Position numbers and translations under genes: made by a program
In this document: positions 1 to 6,368 of the stretch, piece after piece
Numbering within the stretch: the first letter of the stretch is position 1
How the letters are laid out: each line of letters starts with the position of its first letter
The notes under the pieces: model-generated
Database searches by the model: none
What the model was told of the DNA's origin: nothing
The model's input: only the letters and a program-made list of their open reading frames with translations
Assembly: GCA_964384025.1 (NCBI GenBank)
Contig: CAYLJJ010000073.1
Location: 1-37,590, forward strand
Direction of reading: 5' to 3'
DNA: 37,590 nucleotides
Source of the DNA: CAYLJJ01 sp964384025
GTDB lineage: Bacteria; Myxococcota_A; Bradymonadia; UBA7976; UBA1532

Positions 1-47
1 CTCTTGTCCTCTGGCTTCCACTCGACAGTCATCTTCCCGCGTGCCAT
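1..47 (-). CDS. 5' end of an unidentified leftward gene, cut by the window edge
   Basis: An ATG at 45-47 on the minus strand is preceded by a very strong ribosome binding site (AGGGAGGAG, plus-strand 50-60). It opens a frame that runs off the left edge after 15 codons and begins MARGKMTVEWKPEDK. The spacing and strength of the Shine-Dalgarno sequence are the only good evidence that it is a gene. The peptide is too short to assign to any family. It points the same way as mtnA, which ends about 310 bases upstream of it. Confidence 0.45.
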   Translation of the reverse strand, partial: MARGKMTVEWKPEDK

Positions 48-354
48 TCTTCTCCTCCCTCGTGTTAGGGAGCGACCGCAGATCTTGCTTGTCGGTTGAA
101 CTGCGGTCGCAGCTTCCATCCTGGCTCTCCCTCACCTTTAATATCAGGATTCAGGCGACGCGATAGTCGTGGGAAGCGATGGTGACTTGACCGCCAAAGG
201 TCCTGAGCAGACGAGTGGCGGGGGGAGCTAAGCCTTTAATATAGAATGGGAATATCGGAAACGGAACGAGTGGGCTTAAGCCATCTACAGTCCCCAAGCT
301 CAGACCCAGACGGTTTCAAAGAATCCGAAGAAACAGGAGAAGCGGAGGTTAAGC
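48..354. other. Intergenic region with a perfect 10-bp inverted repeat
   Basis: No convincing gene was found in these ~300 bases between mtnA and the edge gene. The arms GCGACCGCAG (72-81) and CTGCGGTCGC (101-110) form a perfect 10-bp stem with a 19-base loop, just upstream of the edge gene's ribosome binding site. There is no T-run after it in either direction, so an operator or leader hairpin is as likely as a terminator. The decamer CCTTTAATAT occurs twice, at 135-144 and 233-242. Its meaning is unknown. Confidence 0.4.
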
Positions 355-1383
355 TCAACTCAGGTGTTTTGGGAGAATCTCAACGTAGGGAGAGCGGGCG
401 ACTCCATGTTCTGTGATGATGGCGCTGATCAGTTCGGCGGGAGTAATATCAAAGGCAGGGTTTTCTACAGGGACGCCTTCTGGCACTAAGCGCTCTCCTC
501 CAATATGGCTGACCTCCTCCCTTGGGCGCTCTTCGATGGGGATCTCCTCTCCTCGAGGACAGGCCAAATCGATGGTGCTGCTGGGGCCGACAACGTAGAA
601 AGGGATCCCGTGATGTTTACAGAGAATGGCGAGGCCGTAGGTGCCTATTTTATTGGCTACATCCCCATTGGCGGCGATCCGATCTGTCCCCACGATCACC
701 GCGTCGATGGCCCCACGCCCCATAAAGTGAGCGGCCATATTGTCGGTGATCACCCGCACCGGGATCCCATCTCGCTGTAACTCCCAGGCGGTCAAGCGCG
801 CCCCCTGGAGAAAAGGGCGGGTCTCATCAGCGTAGACCAGGGAGAGGCGCTTTTGCGCCCAAGCAGAGCGGATCATCCCCAAAGCGGTGCCATAGCCCCC
901 CGTCGCTAAAGCTCCAGCGTTACAGTGGGTCAGGACTCGAGCCCCCTCAGGCAGGAGCTTCGCGCCCTGAGCCCCCATCGCTTTACACATGGCGAGATCC
1001 TCAGCCTTGATCTTCAGGGCTTCGGTCAGTAAACCTGCTTTGATCTCTGCAGGGTGCTGCCCCTCAAGAGCCCGCAGTCGTCTCCTCATGCGCTCTAGCG
1101 CCCAGAAGAGGTTGACCGCTGTCGGACGGGTCGCAGCTAAGCCTGTAAAAGCAGGCGTTAGGTTCTCCTCATCAGGGGCCTCTTGAGCCTGAGCGGCCAG
1201 AGCGATACCCATCGCCGCAGCAATACCGATGGCGGGAGCACCTCGAATGGCCATCTCCTTGATCCCTCGCCCCAGCGCCTCCCAACTTTTACAGAGTAAG
1301 AAACGCTCTTGGCTTGGCAGGAGACGCTGATCCAGCAGTGAGATCCCCTCAGAGAGCCACTCAATCGTTTCAAAGTGGATCAC
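355..1383 (-). CDS. mtnA: S-methyl-5-thioribose-1-phosphate isomerase
   Basis: This is the aldose-ketose isomerase of the methionine salvage pathway. It converts 5-methylthioribose-1-phosphate to 5-methylthioribulose-1-phosphate in the cytoplasm. The 342-residue protein has normal family length and the eIF2B-alpha/MtnA fold signature. Visible marks are AIRGAPAIG near residue 46, the THCNAGALATGG segment carrying the catalytic cysteine (C154), and VGTDRIAANGD with the catalytic aspartate (D234), followed by NKIGTYGLAI. The start is a GTG, fixed by an ideal ribosome binding site (AGGAGGAG, two bases before it). The upstream zinc-ribbon/TPR gene ends only eight bases before this start, so it is probably the last gene of a leftward unit beginning at the Fic-like gene. 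Other methionine-salvage genes are not nearby. Confidence 0.95.
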   Translation of the reverse strand: MIHFETIEWLSEGISLLDQRLLPSQERFLLCKSWEALGRGIKEMAIRGAPAIGIAAAMGIALAAQAQEAPDEENLTPAFTGLAATRPTAVNLFWALERMRRRLRALEGQHPAEIKAGLLTEALKIKAEDLAMCKAMGAQGAKLLPEGARVLTHCNAGALATGGYGTALGMIRSAWAQKRLSLVYADETRPFLQGARLTAWELQRDGIPVRVITDNMAAHFMGRGAIDAVIVGTDRIAANGDVANKIGTYGLAILCKHHGIPFYVVGPSSTIDLACPRGEEIPIEERPREEVSHIGGERLVPEGVPVENPAFDITPAELISAIITEHGVARSPYVEILPKHLS

Positions 1384-1391
1384 TTCTCCTC

Positions 1392-3143
1392 CTAAGGCGC
1401 TAGGCGCTCTAGCTTGCGCCTGATCATATGGGACTTGCTGCCCAGAGGGTGCTGCTCCAGGTATTCCTTATAGGCCTCAATCGCCTCCGCTCTGCGCCCT
1501 GCGGTCTCCAGAGCGCGAGCTTTACCAAAGAGGGCGTCAGCATAACGCCTGCTCTTTCTGAGGGCGCGCTCAAAGTAGCCCAGAGCTTGGCTGGGGCGGC
1601 CATCTGCCAGATCACACCAGCCCAAGTTGGCCCAAGGCTCAGGGCTCCGAGGCCTGCGATCCACAACCTTACGGAAGAGCGCCCGTGCTTTACTCGTGCG
1701 ACCATTCTCCAAGGCGGTATTGCCCTGTCGGATCAAAACATCCACGGAAAGCTTCTTGGGTTTCCCCTCCTTCTCAACTTTGGGTTCCCCAGCGTCGGGC
1801 TTCTTCTTGGGAGCCTTAGTTTTTGCGGTCTTCTCCTGCTTAAACTTCTTCAGCAGGCGTGTCCCTGGTCCATGCTCTGGGTTAAGGCTCAAGAGCTCAG
1901 TCAGCGCCTGTAGAGCCTCCTCATGCTTCTCCGCTCGCTTTAGAGCGATGACCCTTAAAAAACGAGCTCGGGGGAGCGAGCGGGCTTCAGAGGAGAGCTG
2001 CCCCAGCTGTTGAGCGGCGCTCTCAGGAGCAGCTGGGCCACTGAAACTGAGAGCAGTACGGATAAAGGAGAGTTCAACAGGATCCGCCCCCTCCTCCTCC
2101 GCCTTATGAAGCGCGCGCTCTGCGGCTTTGAGTTCCCCACTCACGCGATAGAAGTCAGCGTAGAGCAGCTGCAGCTCCGCTCCCTCTGAGTCCGCCGCCT
2201 CCTCCAACTCCAGAGAGGCTTGGTTGAGCGTATTCTGAGCCCCACGACCCTCCAAGAGTTCATATTCAGCTTGGGTGATGGCGACACGAGCCCGGCCCAT
2301 ATGGGCGCGGATGGCCAGCTCTGGGTGGGCGGGAGGGCGCCCCAAGGCCGCGAGGACCTCAGTATAGGCTGTCGCCGCTTCGCCCAAGCCCTTCTCTGTG
2401 TCTCGCTGCCAAGCGACATTGGCGCGCCTCAGCCGAGCCAAGAGACGAGGGCTGGGGCTGGTCGGCTCAAACTGCTCTCCGATCTGAGGTGGAGGACGCA
2501 AAAACTGGTCGTAGACGAAGTAGCCCACGCCCACCAAGGCCAAGGTCGCGAAGACCCCCAAGAGGAAAGAGCCACCTCGATGTGGTGGAGCTTGTGGGGG
2601 GAAGCTGATCGCCGCGCTCTGCCCTGTCATCAGCGGAGAGGGAGTGTAGAGTGCAGGTATACCTGGAGAGCTGCCGCTCTGGAGGTCAAAGTGAGGCTCA
2701 GACCAAGAGGGGCTCTCAGGGAGCTGCTGCTGAGGTCCTTCTAAGCGAAAGTCTCCGCTGCCCAGAAGCTCAGAGCTTCCAGGAGGAGGAGGAGGGTTGG
2801 GTGCTGAGAGGAAGAAGTTCGCTAACTCAACGATGGAACCTAGAGGTTTCCAGTTCTCACCGCTCTTGGAGATCTCATCACTCCGAGAGACTTTACCCTG
2901 AACGATCCACTCCTGGAGAGTCGCCAACTCCTGGAACTCTCGGATCTCCCCCTGCACATTGCGTATGCGCCAGTTCTGGAGTTGGGGGGGGAGATTGATA
3001 GACTCATCCTGCTCTGGAGCCCGCTGACGGCTGACCCGGAAGAGGTGACCACAGTGAGTACATTTGACCGTGATCCCTGCCTGGGTGACCTTGCTGTCAT
3101 CAAACTCGTACTCAGTCCCACACTTTTCGCATTTAACGTCCAT
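1392..3143 (-). CDS. Zinc-ribbon / GYF-like / TM / TPR membrane protein
   Basis: No gene name is recognised, but the 583-residue domain order is clear. Residues 1-38 form an MJ0042-type zinc ribbon (CEKC then CTHC). Residues ~57-110 resemble a GYF_2-like domain (WRIRNVQGEIREF ... ISKSGENWKPL). A long Pro/Ser-rich linker follows to ~190, then one membrane helix (~192-211). The rest is helical TPR-type repeats, interrupted by a Lys/Glu/Pro-rich linker near 440-465. The topology suggests ribbon and GYF-like parts in the cytoplasm and TPRs outside the inner membrane, which is inference. Its start overlaps the end of the next upstream gene by 11 bases, implying translational coupling, and that gene has the same domain order. 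The pair looks like a tandem duplication. TPRs suggest protein-protein scaffolding; no enzymatic motif is seen. Confidence 0.85.
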   Translation of the reverse strand: MDVKCEKCGTEYEFDDSKVTQAGITVKCTHCGHLFRVSRQRAPEQDESINLPPQLQNWRIRNVQGEIREFQELATLQEWIVQGKVSRSDEISKSGENWKPLGSIVELANFFLSAPNPPPPPGSSELLGSGDFRLEGPQQQLPESPSWSEPHFDLQSGSSPGIPALYTPSPLMTGQSAAISFPPQAPPHRGGSFLLGVFATLALVGVGYFVYDQFLRPPPQIGEQFEPTSPSPRLLARLRRANVAWQRDTEKGLGEAATAYTEVLAALGRPPAHPELAIRAHMGRARVAITQAEYELLEGRGAQNTLNQASLELEEAADSEGAELQLLYADFYRVSGELKAAERALHKAEEEGADPVELSFIRTALSFSGPAAPESAAQQLGQLSSEARSLPRARFLRVIALKRAEKHEEALQALTELLSLNPEHGPGTRLLKKFKQEKTAKTKAPKKKPDAGEPKVEKEGKPKKLSVDVLIRQGNTALENGRTSKARALFRKVVDRRPRSPEPWANLGWCDLADGRPSQALGYFERALRKSRRYADALFGKARALETAGRRAEAIEAYKEYLEQHPLGSKSHMIRRKLERLAP

Positions 3144-4230
3144 GCTGTTCCGCCCGAAGCAGGGCCCGTCGATATTCCGAGAGGGCTTTTTCTGCTTCTA
3201 TTTTTCGATCAGTTTGGTAGAGCGCGAGGGCTTGATAGCGATAGATCTGAGGATCTTTCTCTCTCTGAGAGAGTTCCCTAAAGAGTTCTGTCGCGGCGGT
3301 GTACTTCTTCTCGTTGAGAGCTCGAAGCGCTCTCTTAAAACCCTTACTGGGATGAACCTGACCGAGGCTCTGAGATTCGGGGAGGCTAAAGAGGCCCATC
3401 TTAACCCCCCCCATGACAAGCCCCAGACCTAAGATCAAACAGGCCAAGCTGAGGGCCAGAAGGAACCCCATCCCGATGGGGTTCTCGACGCGCTTACGGG
3501 CCTCCTGTACTCGAGAGCGCGGAGCTGCCTTTTTCTGCTCTTTGTTTCCTTGATCCCGAGAGAGCGCAGGAGAGCGCTTGGGTTTAGAGCGTTCTCGGCT
3601 CAGAGTGAGAGCTGGAGCCTCGGGGGTTGTAGGCTTGGGAGCTGCGCTGGGGGGACGCTGATCACTGATCCCCAAACGTTGAGCCAGCTTGGGATAGGCT
3701 GAGATGGGCTTGAACTCTCCATCTGCCTCAGAGATCAAGATCCCTTGAATATCGCTCTTTCCGCCCAACCAAGCTACTACCGCGTCTATGCTCATCAACT
3801 CGTAGATCAGGCCTCGCTCGCTCTTGACCCGCCAACCAACACCCGCTGCAGTGCTGCCAAAGGCGCGGACGACATCAGCAATGTCGGTGTTGACCACACG
3901 GGTTGGCTCCTCCTCACCCATCCCTAAGATCTGATCGTCAAAGTTGTCTTGTTCAAAGGAGAAGGAGGAGCCCCCCAGGGTGTCCATCTCCGCTTGATCC
4001 ATCAAAGCAGAGAGGTCAAAGGGTTGAGCGTTCCCTGTTCTTGAGCCCAACTCCTCTCCAGAAGAAAGATCTTCGAAATCTGTAGACCCCAGCTCTAGAC
4101 CCGCCAGCTCCTCTAAGCCAAAACCCCCATCATCTATCTGGATGTCGTGACCGCAGGAGTGGCATCGCTTGGGTTGAGCTGAGAAGTCGCTCTCATTCTC
4201 GGCGCCACAGCGCCCACATCTGATCTGCAT
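3133..4230 (-). CDS. Zinc-ribbon / GYF-like / TM / short TPR membrane protein (paralogue of its neighbour)
   Basis: A 365-residue protein with the same plan as the gene at 1392-3143. The N-terminal zinc ribbon has CGRC and CHSC. An acidic, disordered stretch follows (~35-110), then a GYF-like segment (~132-178, GWRVKSERGLIYEL ... DGEFKPI). Next come a basic Pro/Lys/Arg linker, one membrane helix (~255-278) and a single C-terminal TPR-like hairpin. It differs from its neighbour mainly in having a long acidic insert and only about one TPR. No clear Shine-Dalgarno sequence precedes the ATG. The 3' end overlaps the start of the next gene by 11 bases. Function is unknown. The shared architecture and coupling suggest that the two proteins work together, perhaps as an envelope scaffold. 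Confidence 0.8.
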   Translation of the reverse strand: MQIRCGRCGAENESDFSAQPKRCHSCGHDIQIDDGGFGLEELAGLELGSTDFEDLSSGEELGSRTGNAQPFDLSALMDQAEMDTLGGSSFSFEQDNFDDQILGMGEEEPTRVVNTDIADVVRAFGSTAAGVGWRVKSERGLIYELMSIDAVVAWLGGKSDIQGILISEADGEFKPISAYPKLAQRLGISDQRPPSAAPKPTTPEAPALTLSRERSKPKRSPALSRDQGNKEQKKAAPRSRVQEARKRVENPIGMGFLLALSLACLILGLGLVMGGVKMGLFSLPESQSLGQVHPSKGFKRALRALNEKKYTAATELFRELSQREKDPQIYRYQALALYQTDRKIEAEKALSEYRRALLRAEQHGR

Positions 4231-4283
4231 TTGAGGAGGTTGCCATAGAGCGTCAAAGAGCGCCAGTTGGAAGGAAACTGGAA

Positions 4284-5018
4284 TTAGGAGCGCAGGAGCC
4301 GCAACCCAGAGCTGGAGAGGAAACAGGAGACCGCCTCTCGGTAGAGCTGTGCGAGGCGTTCAGGCTCAGGATGCTTGAGAGCGCTGTAGTAGGCTGGGCG
4401 CGAGGTGGCGGGGATGATGGCGGGGGGATAGCCTCTGGAGAGCAGGAGGAGATTGGTAAAGAGCCGCGTAGCGAGCCCAGGATTTCTACGGAAGGGGTAG
4501 ATAAACATGAGGCGGTGATGAATGCTGGCGGTGAAGTCTACCGGATCTGAAGCCTCATCATACTCCTGATGGATCTGCTCAAAGAGCTTACGGAGATGGT
4601 AGGGGACCTTCTCAGCAGAGCAGATGCGCTGGTAATAATCCCTGTGGACTGGAGAGGTCTTACGGTAGAGCCCTCCACGATCCCGAGAGCGAGGGGTGAG
4701 GATGCGATGGATCGCCTTGAGATTCTCTAAGCTGACCTCCTCTGGACCCCTCTGGGCTCGCTCCCAGATAAAGAGGATCGCATCCCGAGAGCGTCGAATC
4801 TCCCTCATCAGGGGGTGGAGATAGGGATCCAGCTCACTGTCTTTACCTCGGAGCGCTTGGGCGATCTCATCTGGGCGGTAGAGCCGTCCCTCAAGCATGC
4901 TGTCATGGTGTATCCAAGAGATGAGCACCCGATCGGAGAGAGGCTCGATCAGTGGACTTCGCTGTGACAGGGTGAGGGCTCGATGATGCTCCAGCGCGCG
5001 AATGAAATCAGATCCCAT
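4284..5018 (-). CDS. Fic/DOC-fold protein with degenerate catalytic motif (probable pseudoenzyme)
   Basis: The 244-residue protein aligns along its length with cytoplasmic Fic proteins, which usually transfer AMP from ATP to hydroxyl side chains. It keeps an N-terminal inhibitory-helix-like segment (HHDSMLEG, 37-44), the flap region (GGLYRKTSPVH, ~115-125) and the helix around the active site (IHHRLMFI, then TRLFTNLLLLSRGYPPAII). The active loop, normally HPFxDGNGRxxR, reads YPFRRNPGLATR (174-185). The catalytic His is Tyr, the metal-binding acidic residue is Arg, and the GNGR anion hole is lost; only P, F, one G and the last R remain. The frame is intact with a good ribosome binding site (GAGGAG), so it is not a broken gene. 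It probably lacks AMP transfer and may act as a binding protein. It is likely the first gene of the unit ending in mtnA, with 53 bases to the next gene. Confidence 0.85.
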   Translation of the reverse strand: MGSDFIRALEHHRALTLSQRSPLIEPLSDRVLISWIHHDSMLEGRLYRPDEIAQALRGKDSELDPYLHPLMREIRRSRDAILFIWERAQRGPEEVSLENLKAIHRILTPRSRDRGGLYRKTSPVHRDYYQRICSAEKVPYHLRKLFEQIHQEYDEASDPVDFTASIHHRLMFIYPFRRNPGLATRLFTNLLLLSRGYPPAIIPATSRPAYYSALKHPEPERLAQLYREAVSCFLSSSGLRLLRS

Positions 5019-5241
5019 GTAAAGCTCCTCAAGACAGGCCCTTGGAGGTCAATTGCCAATTTTATTCCAGGGAGATGAATAAAAATAAACATCTTTAGAA
5101 TCGAAGGCTTAGCTGACGACTTGCTTTTAAAGTCCCGCTTGAGGTTCTTTGGAGGCAGGGAGAGCAGGACAGCGCCGTCAGGGAGCAGCTGAGATCTCAA
5201 AGTTGAGTAGAGAGGGAGAACAGAAGCTCGTAGAGATTCTA

Positions 5242-5261
5242 CTATGACAAAGATGTCATAG
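5242..5261. repeat. Perfect 8-bp inverted repeat downstream of ilvE
   Basis: CTATGACA (5242-5249) and TGTCATAG (5254-5261) pair perfectly around a four-base loop, in the 258-base gap between ilvE and the Fic-like gene. A T-run on the plus strand (5271-5277) follows it, but no rightward gene ends here. On the leftward strand, where ilvE ends, no T-run follows. It could be a weak ilvE terminator or an operator for the Fic-like unit. The rest of the gap (5019-5276) shows no gene. Confidence 0.35.
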
Positions 5262-5276
5262 GACCAGATATTTTTT

Positions 5277-6350
5277 TCAGGAGAACTTAAAAACCCAACC
5301 CTGCTCATCAGCTCTTTGGCCAAACTGGATCTCCTGTAACTCATTAAAAAGCTTGAGAGAGAGAGGGCCGATCCCCCCCCCTGAGATAGAGAGATCTTCG
5401 CCTCGATAGTGCAGCACACCCACAGGACTGATCACCGCTGCGGTGCCTGTCCCAAAGGCCTCCTCTAAAGACCCATCAGCCTGAGCCTTTAGAACCTCAT
5501 CAATGCTGATACGGCGCTCGCTCACGGGCAGACCCCAACTTTCACAGAGTTTGAGGACTGAGTCCCGCGTTATGCCAGGGAGGATTGAACCCTCCAGGGG
5601 GGCGGTGATGATCTCTCCTGCGATCTTAAAGAACATATTCATGGTACCCACCTCCTCGATGCTGCGTTTGTCGCAGGCATCGAGCCAGAGCACTTGAGTG
5701 AAGCCTCGCTTCTTGGCCTCTTCGGTAGCCAGGAGGCTATGGGCATAGTTGGCCATCGTCTTGGCATCCCCCAGGCCTCCTGGAGCAGCACGGATATAGC
5801 GCTCCTCTACCCAAATCTTCACAGGGTTAAAGCCCTCAGCGTAGTAGGCTCCCACGGGACCCACGATCACGTAGAAGAGATACTCCTGGCTGACTTTAAC
5901 CCCCAAGCAGCCCTCGGTGGCGATCACTGTGGGGCGAATGTAGAGGCTGGTCCCTGGGCTCTTGGGGATCCACTCCTGCTCGATCTTGAGCAGACTTGAG
6001 ATCATCTCCAAGACCAATTTTTCAGGGAGGGCAGGGATGCAGAGGCGCTTACAGGAGCGGTTGAGACGCGCGATGTTCTCCCAGGGGCGGAACATACAGA
6101 TCTGATCTTCTGCTCCTCGATAAGCCTTCATCCCCTCAAAGACCCCTTGACCGTAGTGGAGAACTAGGGCCGCAGGGTCCAGCTGAAGAGGAGCGTAGGG
6201 TTGTATTCGGGGCTCATGCCACCCCAGCTCTTTAGACCAGGGCATCATCAACATATGATCGGAGAAGATACGCCCAAAGCCCAAGCCGCTTTCGTCTAGG
6301 GGTTTCGCTTTGCGCTCCTCCAGAGGCAACAGATCTAGGTTCAGCTTCAT
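5277..6350 (-). CDS. ilvE: Branched-chain amino acid aminotransferase
   Basis: A PLP enzyme that carries out the last step of leucine, isoleucine and valine synthesis and the first step of their breakdown, exchanging amino groups with glutamate/2-oxoglutarate. The 357-residue length and motifs fit the longer class shared with eukaryotic BCATs. These include LHYGQGVFEGMKAYRG (~65-79), the GGLGDAKTMANY segment with the PLP-binding lysine (K197), a VLWLDACDKRSIEEVGTMN segment and the phosphate-binding GTGTAAVISPVG. The start has a purine-rich ribosome binding site (GGAGAAGGAGAAGAG). glnE ends 18 bases before this ATG, so the two are probably co-transcribed. That would join branched-chain amino acid metabolism to nitrogen control, since both depend on glutamate. 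Confidence 0.95.
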   Translation of the reverse strand: MKLNLDLLPLEERKAKPLDESGLGFGRIFSDHMLMMPWSKELGWHEPRIQPYAPLQLDPAALVLHYGQGVFEGMKAYRGAEDQICMFRPWENIARLNRSCKRLCIPALPEKLVLEMISSLLKIEQEWIPKSPGTSLYIRPTVIATEGCLGVKVSQEYLFYVIVGPVGAYYAEGFNPVKIWVEERYIRAAPGGLGDAKTMANYAHSLLATEEAKKRGFTQVLWLDACDKRSIEEVGTMNMFFKIAGEIITAPLEGSILPGITRDSVLKLCESWGLPVSERRISIDEVLKAQADGSLEEAFGTGTAAVISPVGVLHYRGEDLSISGGGIGPLSLKLFNELQEIQFGQRADEQGWVFKFS

Positions 6351-6368
6351 CTCTTCTCCTTCTCCGGC

